From positions 1-64,000 of the forward strand of contig CAYWKU010000002.1 in NCBI GenBank assembly GCA_964459325.1: a stretch of 64,000 nt of DNA. Direction: 5' to 3'. A program made the position numbers and the translations under genes. Positions 1 to 8,829 of this stretch are shown here, in pieces. This stretch comes from CAYWKU01 sp964459325. GTDB lineage: Bacteria > RBG-13-61-14 > CAYWKU01. Under the pieces are notes generated by a model. It was not told the DNA's origin and did not search any database. It saw only the letters and a program-made list of their open reading frames with translations. Each line of letters opens with the position of its first letter. Positions within the stretch are counted from its first letter, which is position 1.

Positions 1-103
1 GACATTCTCGGGGAGCTACAGAAAAAAAGCCTTCTCTCCCCCTGAAGCCTGTTTTTCATCGTATCAGCCTCTAATACTTTTTGTCGAAACCGGACGGTGA
101 GAA

Positions 104-1063
104 ATGAATAATATAATTTTAAACCAGCTCCCCCAATCTTCCGAAAGGAAAGGCTGGCCCTGGACCCGGCAATCCCCTCTCCTTCCGGATACCATGCCGG
201 ACGGCAGTGTATGGCCGAAAATCAGCGTAGTCACCCCGAGCTTCAACCAGGCGGATTACATAGAAGAAACCATCCGCTCCGTCCTGTTGCAGGGGTACCC
301 CAACCTCGAATACATCATAATTGACGGCGGAAGTACCGACGGGTCAGTTGAAATAATCAGGAAGTACGAGCCATGGCTGAGTTATTGGGTTTCGGAAAGG
401 GACAGAGGCCAGTCTCATGCCATAAACAAAGGCTTCGAAATCGCTACGGGCGACATACTGGCATGGCTCAATTCGGACGATTTGTATCTGCCGTGCGCCC
501 TTGCGGACGTGGCTAAGGTTTTCGTACGGCACGATGTGGACTTTTTGCACGGAAAATCACTCCTGCTCGACCCGACCGGCAAGGTAAGAAGCCAGGCATT
601 ACGATTTCCCGAGGAAAATATGCCCTATTTGAGAAATTGGGTCTCACAACAATCTTCTTTCTGGACAAGAGATGTGTGGGAGAAAACAGGACCTCTTGAC
701 GAATCGCTCAATCTATGTATGGATAGAGATTTCTGGCTGAGAATTTTAGATAATGGATTCTCTATGAAAGGAATTGACGGCTCTTTGTCTATATTCAGGC
801 TTCAGCCGGAAGCGAAAACGGCCTTATTCCCGGAAAATTGGGCAGATGAGAGGTATCGCGTTTTTCGCAAACACGCTCATCCTTTGAAAAGCGGAATATT
901 TCCAGTTTACTGGATTATACACAATACTTACAAAATAAATATTCTTAAAAGGAATCGCGTTGGCCGCAGATTGCAGAAATATGTAACAAAGTTGGGCTTA
1001 CTCCCGCTAATTCCGTTTTATGGGGTTAAGAAGCTCAGGTCTTTATATAAAGCCTTTTTCTAA
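104..1063 (+). CDS. Family 2 (GT-A) glycosyltransferase
   Basis: A 319-residue cytoplasmic glycosyltransferase, expected to move a sugar from a nucleotide-sugar donor to a polysaccharide or glycolipid acceptor. The N-terminal half reads as a GT-A fold: a first beta strand ISVVTPSFNQ near residue 41, the nucleotide-binding DGGSTDGS near residue 74, and a DXD-like NSDD near residue 123 for metal binding. A WPWT motif near residue 18 precedes the domain, as in some capsule or O-antigen transferases. There are no membrane spans until a weakly hydrophobic C-terminus. The next gene, also a GT2 protein, overlaps it, so the two are probably co-translated. Acceptor and donor cannot be read from sequence. 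Confidence 0.85.
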   Translation: MNNIILNQLPQSSERKGWPWTRQSPLLPDTMPDGSVWPKISVVTPSFNQADYIEETIRSVLLQGYPNLEYIIIDGGSTDGSVEIIRKYEPWLSYWVSERDRGQSHAINKGFEIATGDILAWLNSDDLYLPCALADVAKVFVRHDVDFLHGKSLLLDPTGKVRSQALRFPEENMPYLRNWVSQQSSFWTRDVWEKTGPLDESLNLCMDRDFWLRILDNGFSMKGIDGSLSIFRLQPEAKTALFPENWADERYRVFRKHAHPLKSGIFPVYWIIHNTYKINILKRNRVGRRLQKYVTKLGLLPLIPFYGVKKLRSLYKAFF

Positions 1064-2324
1064 ACACTTGAGTTCGGAAAACCTAAGAAAGGCAAAATTC
1101 CCGGTGGAAACTCATAAAAGAAAAAGAGACAACTGGCGTCAATCGCTGGACGAATCGGCAGAACTATGGCAAAAGGGAGATGATGCGGGGGCGATAAAAG
1201 TCCTCGAACTGGCCCTTGAGAATCATCCTAACAATCCACTTCTTATGATTCAGAAATATTACATGCAAGCCGCATCCCGCCACAAAAAAGGCATACACCA
1301 CATAGAAATGCCCGAAAGCCGCTCCAATGACCCCACAGTCAGCGTGATAATGGCCTCCAGGGGTCGCAATCACGTTGTACAAAAAAGCATCGGCAGCGTC
1401 GTCAATCAGACTTTTGGCGGGTGGGAGTTGGTGCTCGTCAACTACGGCGAAAAAGAAAAAGACAATGAAGTCGCCTCAAGCTTCGAAGATTCACGCATCC
1501 GGTGCATGGCTTCCGATTCCTCCACCATGGCCGGAGCATTAAATGCGGGATTGCAAAATGCACGAGGAGAATACATCACATTTCTGGACGATGACGATAT
1601 TTACTATGAAAACCACATCGAAACGCTCATCAACGCTATGGAAGCGAATCCACATGCCGTCCTAGCATATTCCAACTCACCGATTTTTTACTACCCCGAC
1701 AACCTGATGTCGCCGCAAGGCGTCGAAGAAAACACCGGCTACCGGCGGTTTATGGCCGAAAACGCAGATAAGACGGTGGATTACGACCGCGAAATATACC
1801 GCTCGCACATTCTTTTCTTCTCCGCGAATGTGATGATAAGAAAAGAAGCGCTGACCCACACGGGCGGTTTCAACGAGGCGCTTTCGTTGGGCGTGGACTG
1901 GGAGTTGTGTCTGCGGCTTCAGGGAACCGGGGAGTTTTTACGCCTGCCGGAACCGACACCGGGGCAAGAGCCAGAAAATACAATCTTTACCTCCGACATA
2001 TCCCATCACTTTTCCCACTTTCACAACACCTTGAACATGATGAATAATGAAATTCTACTGACGGGAAATTCTCTAAAAAACAGGAGGGGAAAAAGAACCG
2101 TCAAGGCCCTGGAAAAACTACTTGAATGTGAGCCCGAGATGCTCGAGCTTATAAACCTGAAAATCCTTCTGACTGAAAAGAAACCGTACCGCTACTTCAA
2201 AAGACTGGCAACGGTGTACAAAAGACAAGGAGACATTCCGCGCTTTCGGGCACTTATCAAAGCCGCTGTGCGGGCGGCGCCATACGAAGTAAACCTGTGG
2301 TCGAAGCTCATTTGGGAAGATTAA
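1020..2324 (+). CDS. Family 2 glycosyltransferase with flanking helical repeats
   Basis: A 434-residue protein. Residues about 40-85 look like a TPR-type helical hairpin (DDAGAIKVLELALENHPNNP). A GT-A domain follows, with strand PTVSVIMASRGR, nucleotide loop and an acidic metal site FLDDDDIYYENH. The C-terminal 90 residues are again helical. The ATG at 1020 lies 44 nt inside the upstream transferase and has no clear Shine-Dalgarno. An in-frame TTG at 1068, five bases after that gene's stop, is an alternative start that would remove the overlap. Role is presumably assembly of a surface glycan together with the preceding gene; substrate unknown. Confidence 0.78.
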   Translation: MGLRSSGLYIKPFSKHLSSENLRKAKFPVETHKRKRDNWRQSLDESAELWQKGDDAGAIKVLELALENHPNNPLLMIQKYYMQAASRHKKGIHHIEMPESRSNDPTVSVIMASRGRNHVVQKSIGSVVNQTFGGWELVLVNYGEKEKDNEVASSFEDSRIRCMASDSSTMAGALNAGLQNARGEYITFLDDDDIYYENHIETLINAMEANPHAVLAYSNSPIFYYPDNLMSPQGVEENTGYRRFMAENADKTVDYDREIYRSHILFFSANVMIRKEALTHTGGFNEALSLGVDWELCLRLQGTGEFLRLPEPTPGQEPENTIFTSDISHHFSHFHNTLNMMNNEILLTGNSLKNRRGKRTVKALEKLLECEPEMLELINLKILLTEKKPYRYFKRLATVYKRQGDIPRFRALIKAAVRAAPYEVNLWSKLIWED

Positions 2325-2598
2325 AATAACCTCTCCGCACCCCACATCCATCCACACCACCCACCCAATAAAACGTCAAAAATCAAACGAATCGGCAAAT
2401 TCCATTATATTCAGAGGGTTATATCATCAACTACACATATCCAACTCCGATGTTATGTTAACTTATACTTGCAAGCCACGGCAAAAATCCCCAATGAACC
2501 CCGATTTAACCCTCAAATATCCGCAAAAATATTGATATTTGTTGAATAAATCGCCATTATATGATACATAATCAAGGTAATCGAAAAGCGGATATTAA

Positions 2599-4548
2599 AT
2601 GGCACACGAATCCTTATCAACCATTGAAGGGAAAAACCCCCTTGACGAAATTTTTCGACCGGGCGGTCTGCTAACCCGGAATCTGCCCAGCTACGAAGCC
2701 CGCGAGGGCCAAGTGCGCATGGCGCACCGGGTGGCCGAATGCCTCGAGACCGCCTCACACCTGGTGGTGGAAGCCGGCGCCGGCACCGGAAAAACCTTCG
2801 CATACCTGCTTCCAGCGGCGCTTTCGGGACTGAGAGTAATAATAAGCACCGGCACACTGAATTTACAGGAGCAGGTTTTCTACAAGGACATTCCCTTCCT
2901 GAAAAAGAAACTCGGCCTGAACTTCCGATCGGCCATGATGAAGGGCCGGACGAATTACCTGTGCAAAAGAAGATGGAAAAGGTTCATCGCCCAGCCGGCT
3001 TTCGATTTCGCATGGGAAGAAAACTACCTGGAAAAAATAGAGAAATGGGCCGAAACCACCAAAAAAGGCGACCGCTCCGAGCTCAGCGGGTTGCCGGAAA
3101 ATTATCCCCTTTGGAGCAAAATAAGCTGCCCGGGCCACAGTTGCCTGGGCTCCAAATGCGCCGAATTCGAGGAGTGTTTCGTCACCAGAATGAGGCGGGC
3201 CGCATCCGGGGCCGACCTTATTGTGGTCAATCATGCACTTTTTTTCAGCGATTTAAGTCTCCGCGGAAAAGGCCCGGGCGTGGAAGTCATCCCCTCCTAC
3301 GACTCCGTGATTTTCGACGAGGCCCACGAAGTGCCGGAAGTGGCCACCAACCACTTCGGCGTAACCGTAAGCTCCTCCATGATTTCCGAACTGGTGCGCG
3401 ATGCGGTAAGCTCGGCTCCCAGGGGCGTCGAGTTATCCAAGCTCGAACGCAGGCTCACGGGTATTGAGCAGATGTCACGCCGGCTGTTTTCCTCAACTGG
3501 CGGCACAACTCAGAACGAGCGGTTCTCTCGTGAGCAGGCGAAGAAAGTGCAACCCATAGCCGACGACCTGGCGGTTTCCCTGGAGGCTCTGGCGTCTCAA
3601 TTCCAATCCTCGGGCAAGGATTCTGCGCCCGAAGCGGCCCGAATCGCGGAAAGGACCGGCGAAATGGCCGAAAACATTAGGTTTTTGGTCGAACAGCCCG
3701 CTTCCGAGTATGTCTATTACCGCACGAGTTCCCCCTCCTGGAGTGCTCTGAAGGCCTCCCCCATAGAAATCGGACCGATATTGAAAGAAAACCTTTACCC
3801 GGAGGCCGGGAGCGTAGTTTACACCTCGGCTACATTGAGTGTGGCGGGAAGCTTTGACCACTTTATGGAAGAAGTAGGGTTGGACAAAGATGCTCCGGCA
3901 ACCTCGACCGGAACCAGCTTCGACCATAACAGCCAGGCCATATTGTACATTCCGCGCGACATGCCCCTGCCTTCCAGCCCGAAGTTCATTTCCGCCGCCG
4001 CCGAGAGGATGCGACGGCTGGTGGAGACGGTGGGGGCGAGGGCGTTTCTCCTCTTCACCAGTTACAGGGCCATGGAGCAGGCATGGGAGCTTATCCGGGA
4101 TGAACTGCCCGGAAAACCGTTGAAGCAGGGCGTAGCGCCCCGCAGCGAGCTTATCGAACAGTTTCGCTCGGAACCAAGCGTCCTGTTCGCCACCATGAGC
4201 TTCTGGCAGGGAGTGGATATACCGGGCAGCGCCCTCTCGATGGTGGTTATAGACAAGCTGCCCTTCGCCGCCCCCACCGACCCGCTGGTGGAGGCCAGGG
4301 TGGAGCTTATGAAGTCCCGGGGACAGGAGCCTTTCCTGCGCTACCAGGTGCCGCAGGCGGTGCTTATGCTCAGGCAGGGACTGGGTAGGCTTATAAGACA
4401 TCGCGGGGACAAGGGCGTGCTGGCTATGCTGGACCCCAGATTCTACACAAAATCTTACGGAGGCATATTCCGGCAGAGCCTTTCGGACCATCGTATAACC
4501 GAGGACTGGAACCAACTTGATTCTTTTGTGGCCAAGGAAGGGATTTGA
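2599..4548 (+). CDS. dinG: DinG-family ATP-dependent DNA helicase (XPD-like, Fe-S)
   Basis: A 649-residue superfamily 2 helicase of the DinG/XPD group, which unwinds DNA 5' to 3' in repair and at R-loops. Visible motifs: Walker A EAGAGTGKT at residues 58-66, DEAH at 240-243, motif VI QGLGRLIRH near the C-terminus. Cysteines 122, 182, 187 and 193 match the spacing of the four 4Fe-4S ligands of DinG. No exonuclease domain is fused at the N-terminus, unlike Firmicutes DinG. The gene follows a 274-nt AT-rich gap and has only a weak ribosome site. Its stop overlaps the hsp20 start by one base, so it likely leads a dinG-hsp20-lon-thiL transcript. Confidence 0.9.
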   Translation: MAHESLSTIEGKNPLDEIFRPGGLLTRNLPSYEAREGQVRMAHRVAECLETASHLVVEAGAGTGKTFAYLLPAALSGLRVIISTGTLNLQEQVFYKDIPFLKKKLGLNFRSAMMKGRTNYLCKRRWKRFIAQPAFDFAWEENYLEKIEKWAETTKKGDRSELSGLPENYPLWSKISCPGHSCLGSKCAEFEECFVTRMRRAASGADLIVVNHALFFSDLSLRGKGPGVEVIPSYDSVIFDEAHEVPEVATNHFGVTVSSSMISELVRDAVSSAPRGVELSKLERRLTGIEQMSRRLFSSTGGTTQNERFSREQAKKVQPIADDLAVSLEALASQFQSSGKDSAPEAARIAERTGEMAENIRFLVEQPASEYVYYRTSSPSWSALKASPIEIGPILKENLYPEAGSVVYTSATLSVAGSFDHFMEEVGLDKDAPATSTGTSFDHNSQAILYIPRDMPLPSSPKFISAAAERMRRLVETVGARAFLLFTSYRAMEQAWELIRDELPGKPLKQGVAPRSELIEQFRSEPSVLFATMSFWQGVDIPGSALSMVVIDKLPFAAPTDPLVEARVELMKSRGQEPFLRYQVPQAVLMLRQGLGRLIRHRGDKGVLAMLDPRFYTKSYGGIFRQSLSDHRITEDWNQLDSFVAKEGI

Positions 4549-4982
4549 TGGGACAAGCAAAGAAAGGAAATAAGGACGAGGTTACCGTGGAATTCGGTTT
4601 CGAGACCGCCTGGAAAAATATTCCCGAAGTCGCATCCCAGGGCGGGCAGTTCCACCCGCCCCAGGTGGACGTTTACGAAACGGACCATAAGGTGCTGATT
4701 CTCATGGACCTGCCGGGCATCTCAAAAGAGGAAATTGACTTGTTCATAGAGCGAAACCAGATTGTTGTAGAGGCCACCAAAAAAGAGATGAAAGCGCCCA
4801 AAAAAGCACGGTACTTCTGCATCGAACGCTTTTTCGGCAGGTTTCAGAGAACGGTGGAAATTCCCGTCACGGTAAATACCGGAAAGGCGAAGGCGACTTT
4901 GAAAGACGGCGTTTTGAAAATAGAAATTCCCAAGATTGAAGACCGCCGCGGGTCAAAGAAGAGAATACCCATCGAAGAATAA
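4548..4982 (+). CDS. Small heat-shock protein, Hsp20/alpha-crystallin family
   Basis: A 144-residue ATP-independent holdase that binds unfolding proteins and keeps them refoldable. The alpha-crystallin domain spans about residues 40-135. It includes the beta strands DVYETDHKVLILMDLPGI and IERFFGRFQRTVEIP, a GVLKIEIPK strand, and a final IPIEE resembling the I-x-I/V oligomerisation tail. The ATG at 4548 is chosen because its first base is the last base of the dinG stop and AAGGAAGGGA sits just upstream; a TTG one codon earlier is possible. It is followed 35 nt later by lon, pairing a holdase with a protease that removes damaged protein. Confidence 0.9.
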   Translation: MGQAKKGNKDEVTVEFGFETAWKNIPEVASQGGQFHPPQVDVYETDHKVLILMDLPGISKEEIDLFIERNQIVVEATKKEMKAPKKARYFCIERFFGRFQRTVEIPVTVNTGKAKATLKDGVLKIEIPKIEDRRGSKKRIPIEE

Positions 4983-5017
4983 GGCGTAATGCCTTTTCCA
5001 TAAAGGAGTTGTCTACA

Positions 5018-7573
5018 ATGGCGGAAGAAGACGAACAGAACAGAAACGGACAGAATCAGCCGGAGGAAGACCAGCAACAGGAGCAGGAACAACAAATCCC
5101 CTCGGGGACTGCGGTTATTCCCCAGGAACCGGGGAGCGAACAGCAACTCAGCGTGCCGGATACCCTGCCCTTGCTGCCAATGCGGGACCTCGTGGTGTTT
5201 CCGTTCATGATAATTCCACTTTTCGTGGGCAGAGAAAACAGCAAAGCCGCCGTTAACGAGGCGCTCAGCAAGGACAGGCTGATATGCCTTACAGTCCAGA
5301 AGGACGCCTCCGTCGAAGACCCCGGGGCCGACGACATCCACGAGATAGGATGCGTGGGCATGATAATGCGCATGCTCAAGCTGCCCGACGGCAGGCTCAA
5401 GATACTCGTCCAGGGCCTGATGAGAGGCAGGATTACCCAGTGGGTCTCCGACGAACCCTACAAGCAGGTTAAAATCGAGACCGTCCAGGAATCCGCCGAG
5501 GTGGAAAAAACCGTGGAAATGCAGGCACTTATGCGCAATATAAGGGACGGCCTGCAACAGATGATTAACATGGGGAAAATGCTCTCCCCGGACATCATGG
5601 TGGTGCTGGAGAGTATCGAGCATCCGGGCCGATACGCCGACCTGGTGGCGTCGAATATCGGATTGAACGTAACCCAGGCACAGGAAGTCCTGGACACAAC
5701 AGACCCCCTCAAAAGGCTCAGGAAAGTCAACGAGTTGCTCAGCAAGGAACTGGAACTCTTGAATGTCCAAAACCAGATAGCCAGCCAGACCAAGGAGGAG
5801 TTGGAGAAAAATCAGCGGGAGTATTTCCTCCGGGAACAGCTTAAAAAGATAAAACAGGAGCTGGGCGAATCCGACGAAAGGGAAGCCGAAATCGAGCAGC
5901 TTCGGGAAAAAATAGAAGCCGTCGGAATGCCCGAGGAGGCATACAACGAGGCGCAGAACCAGCTCAAAAGGCTCGAGCGCATGCACCCCGACGCCATGGA
6001 AGCCGGGATGATTCGCACCTACCTGGAATGGATGGTCGAAATACCCTGGAGCAATTACACCGAAGACATGCTGGATATTAAAAAGGCCCAGGGGGTGCTG
6101 GACGAAGACCACTACGACCTCGAAAAGGTAAAAGACCGCATACTGGAGCAGCTCAGCGTCCTCAAGCTTAAAACCGAAAAGAAGGCCCCCATCCTGTGTT
6201 TCGTAGGCCCTCCCGGTGTCGGAAAAACCAGCCTTGGAAGAAGCATAGCCCGCGCCATGGGGCGAAACTTCATGAGAATTTCACTCGGCGGAATACGGGA
6301 CGAAGCGGAAATACGCGGCCACCGGCGAACTTACGTGGGAGCGATGCCCGGAAGGATTATACAGGGCATGAAACAGGCCGGCACCAAGAACCCCATATTC
6401 ATGCTCGATGAAATAGACAAACTGGGCATGGACTTTCGCGGCGACCCGTCCAGCGCACTGCTCGAAGTGCTGGACCCCGAGCAGAACTTCTCCTTCCGCG
6501 ACCATTACCTGAACGTGGAATACGACCTGTCCAGGGTCATGTTCATCACCACCGCGAACATGGTGGAACCCATCCCGCCCGCCCTTTATGACCGCATGGA
6601 AACCATAATGCTGCCCGGATATACCACCGAAGAAAAGATGGAAATCGCCCGGAAATTCCTCCTGCCCCGGCAGGTCGAGGTAAACGGCATCATGCAGGAC
6701 GACATCAAAATCAGCACCAACGCCATCGAAAAGGTGATAACTCACTACACCAGAGAGGCCGGGGTGCGCAACCTGGAGCGGAACCTCGGTAATCTCTGCC
6801 GGAAAGTCGCCAGAAAGATTGCGGAAGGGGAAAGCGGTCCCGTTACCGTCAACCAGGGTAACCTGCAGACCTTTCTGGGCGTGCCGCAGCATTTGCCCGA
6901 GGTGGAGGTGGAAGAGGACCAGGTCGGAGTGGCCACCGGACTGGCGTGGACCCCCGCCGGGGGCGAAATGCTGAGAGTTGAAACCACCCTGGTTACCGGA
7001 AAGGGAAGGCTTACAATCACCGGCCAGTTGGGCGACGTAATGAAAGAAAGCGCACAGGCGGCGCTGAGTTACGCCCGGCGGGTATCATCGAAATACGGGG
7101 TGGCAAAGGACTTCTTCGAGAAAAACGACGTGCACATACACGTGCCCGCCGGCGCGGTGCCGAAGGACGGCCCGAGCGCCGGAATTACAATGGTGGTCAG
7201 CCTGGTGAGCGCCATGTCCAATATTCCCGTCCGCAAGGACATATCAATGACCGGCGAGATTACCCTGCGCGGAAGACTTATGCCTATCGGGGGACTGAAA
7301 GAAAAGGCCCTGGCCGCGCTGAGGGCCGGCATTCCAACGGTGGTGGCTCCCGAGCGAAATAAGAAGGACCTGGATGAAATACCGGCTCACCTGAAAAGGA
7401 AGGTCAACTTCGTATTCGCTAAGAACGTGGACGAGGTGCTGGAAATAGCCTTGAAACAAAAAACGAAGAAAACACCGAAAAAGAAAACCACGGGCGCCAA
7501 AAAAACGGCGGCCAAAGGGAAATCACAATCACGGAGGACACCACAGAAAAAATCCGCTGCATCTGAAAAATGA
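5018..7573 (+). CDS. lon: ATP-dependent protease Lon with basic C-terminal tail
   Basis: An 851-residue AAA+ serine protease that degrades damaged and regulatory proteins in the cytoplasm. An acidic, Gln-rich stretch of about 45 residues precedes the LON substrate-binding domain. Walker A GPPGVGKTS is near residue 397, Walker B reads FMLDEIDK, and the catalytic dyad is Ser720 (DGPSAGIT) with Lys763 (second K of GGLKEK). The 43-residue dyad spacing is that of E. coli Lon. After the protease domain comes an extra tail of about 40 residues rich in Lys, Thr and Ala (residues about 808-851), unusual for Lon. ATG 5018 was preferred to TTG 5009 because AAAGGAG lies at a normal distance. Confidence 0.95.
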   Translation: MAEEDEQNRNGQNQPEEDQQQEQEQQIPSGTAVIPQEPGSEQQLSVPDTLPLLPMRDLVVFPFMIIPLFVGRENSKAAVNEALSKDRLICLTVQKDASVEDPGADDIHEIGCVGMIMRMLKLPDGRLKILVQGLMRGRITQWVSDEPYKQVKIETVQESAEVEKTVEMQALMRNIRDGLQQMINMGKMLSPDIMVVLESIEHPGRYADLVASNIGLNVTQAQEVLDTTDPLKRLRKVNELLSKELELLNVQNQIASQTKEELEKNQREYFLREQLKKIKQELGESDEREAEIEQLREKIEAVGMPEEAYNEAQNQLKRLERMHPDAMEAGMIRTYLEWMVEIPWSNYTEDMLDIKKAQGVLDEDHYDLEKVKDRILEQLSVLKLKTEKKAPILCFVGPPGVGKTSLGRSIARAMGRNFMRISLGGIRDEAEIRGHRRTYVGAMPGRIIQGMKQAGTKNPIFMLDEIDKLGMDFRGDPSSALLEVLDPEQNFSFRDHYLNVEYDLSRVMFITTANMVEPIPPALYDRMETIMLPGYTTEEKMEIARKFLLPRQVEVNGIMQDDIKISTNAIEKVITHYTREAGVRNLERNLGNLCRKVARKIAEGESGPVTVNQGNLQTFLGVPQHLPEVEVEEDQVGVATGLAWTPAGGEMLRVETTLVTGKGRLTITGQLGDVMKESAQAALSYARRVSSKYGVAKDFFEKNDVHIHVPAGAVPKDGPSAGITMVVSLVSAMSNIPVRKDISMTGEITLRGRLMPIGGLKEKALAALRAGIPTVVAPERNKKDLDEIPAHLKRKVNFVFAKNVDEVLEIALKQKTKKTPKKKTTGAKKTAAKGKSQSRRTPQKKSAASEK

Positions 7574-7593
7574 ATTTTGTGGGGTAATTGCAA

Positions 7594-8604
7594 ATGGCGA
7601 AAAAACTCAGGGGTACCATGCGGGATGTCGGTGAATGGGGGTTAATCGAATGGGTAAAAGGCAACATGCCGGGGAACGCTTCCGGCCTCATCAAAGGGGT
7701 CGGGGACGACTCCGCCGTACTCATCGGCGGCGAAATAATCACCTCCGACATGTTGGTCGAAAGCGTACACTTCGACCTTAAATGGCAGTCACCGACCAGG
7801 CTGGGAAGGAAAGCGCTGGCGGTAAACCTGTCGGACATCGCCGGGATGGGCGGCTTGGCCAGGTGCGCTTTCGTAAACGTGGCCATTCCCCCTTCCACCA
7901 AGTGGAAAATTGTCGAGGAGATACTTAAAGGATTCTCCCAATCCGCCCGTGACCACGGAGTGGCGATAGCGGGGGGCGACACCACCGCTTCCCCCAGACA
8001 CCTCGTCATATCCGTCACCGTCGTGGGCAACGCCACACGCCCCGTAATGCGCTCTACTGCAAGGCCGGGAGATGCGCTTTACGTGACGGGAACTCTCGGG
8101 GACGCTGCGCTGGCGCTGCGCATGCTCACATCGCGCTCACAGAACAAAACCACCGGCGGAAGAAACATGTCCATCCTCGCATCCCGGCTCACCGACCCGA
8201 AACCGCGCATGAAACAGGGCAACATCATCGGCAGATACGCATCGGCAATGATAGACGTTTCCGACGGCCTGTCGGCAGACCTGGGACATCTATGCAGGGA
8301 AAGCAAGGTGGGGGCCAGAATTAACATCGATGACATACCGCTGAGCGAAGAATACCTCTTCGTAAAGGGCAGAATACACGAAAAAACGGAGAAAAAGCTT
8401 TTCGGGGAAGCCTTGACCGGCGGCGAAGACTACGAGCTGCTCTTTACGGTACAAGAAAGCGTAGCCGAAAACATACCCCCCTCGATAGACCATGTTCCCG
8501 TAACCAGGCTGGGAAAAATCACGGAAGCCTCGGAAGGAATGGTGCTGGTGGATGACGGCAAGGAGCGTCCCATTAACCCCGACCAGGGTTATACCCATTT
8601 CTGA
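7594..8604 (+). CDS. thiL: Thiamine-monophosphate kinase ThiL
   Basis: A 336-residue kinase of the PurM/AIR synthetase superfamily that phosphorylates thiamine monophosphate to thiamine pyrophosphate, the last step of cofactor synthesis. Diagnostic segments in order: GVGDDSAVL, TSDMLVESVHFD, NLSDIAGMG, GGDTTAS, DVSDGLSADL and GGEDYELLFT, the metal- and substrate-binding elements of ThiL. The ATG at 7594 gives a conventional N-terminus; a TTG two codons earlier would add two residues. It follows lon by 20 nt and is probably the last gene of that transcript. No other thiamine gene and no TPP riboswitch was seen nearby. Confidence 0.95.
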   Translation: MAKKLRGTMRDVGEWGLIEWVKGNMPGNASGLIKGVGDDSAVLIGGEIITSDMLVESVHFDLKWQSPTRLGRKALAVNLSDIAGMGGLARCAFVNVAIPPSTKWKIVEEILKGFSQSARDHGVAIAGGDTTASPRHLVISVTVVGNATRPVMRSTARPGDALYVTGTLGDAALALRMLTSRSQNKTTGGRNMSILASRLTDPKPRMKQGNIIGRYASAMIDVSDGLSADLGHLCRESKVGARINIDDIPLSEEYLFVKGRIHEKTEKKLFGEALTGGEDYELLFTVQESVAENIPPSIDHVPVTRLGKITEASEGMVLVDDGKERPINPDQGYTHF

Positions 8605-8723
8605 AAACCATTCCTCCCGGAAGCCGCTAATAAGGCGCGAGTACAGTGGCCGCGAGCCTCTGAAATGTTCGGAACTTTCTGATATTCACCCGGATTTGGC
8701 ATTGGGGAATGGAAAAAGGGTAA

Positions 8724-8748
8724 GACAAGGGACTTTAAGCCCCTTGTC
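8724..8748. repeat. Imperfect 25-bp palindrome in thiL-cheR gap
   Basis: Two 12-nt arms (8724-8735 and 8737-8748) are complementary except for one position, around a single central T. The core of the palindrome recurs at 56022-56042, where the arms are perfect, so this looks like a dispersed palindromic repeat rather than a one-off terminator. No run of T follows it on either strand. It could still act as a transcript 3' end stabiliser for thiL. Confidence 0.6.
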
Positions 8749-8797
8749 CTATCGCGTGAAAACCGGACGTATCGAACGCCTAAGAGACGGTAATCAA

Positions 8798-8826
8798 TTG
8801 ACTTTTTCAGCCGGCAATGATACAAT
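8798..8826 (+). promoter_or_regulatory. Sigma-70-type promoter for the chemotaxis operon
   Basis: TTGACT at 8798-8803, a 17-nt spacer and TACAAT at 8821-8826. The predicted transcription start falls at about 8832-8835, on or just after the cheR ATG at 8830. No Shine-Dalgarno precedes that ATG, which suits a leaderless message. Confidence 0.5.
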
Positions 8827-8829
8827 GAG

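Noticed and set aside
1..103. Terminator or gene end in the first 100 nt
   Set aside because: Only a weak stem could be drawn and no reading frame enters from the left edge.
2739..3467. 242-codon + strand frame inside dinG
   Set aside because: Arg/Pro-rich out-of-frame reading of the helicase gene.
7574..7593. TPP riboswitch ahead of thiL
   Set aside because: Only 20 nt separate lon and thiL, far too short for the aptamer.
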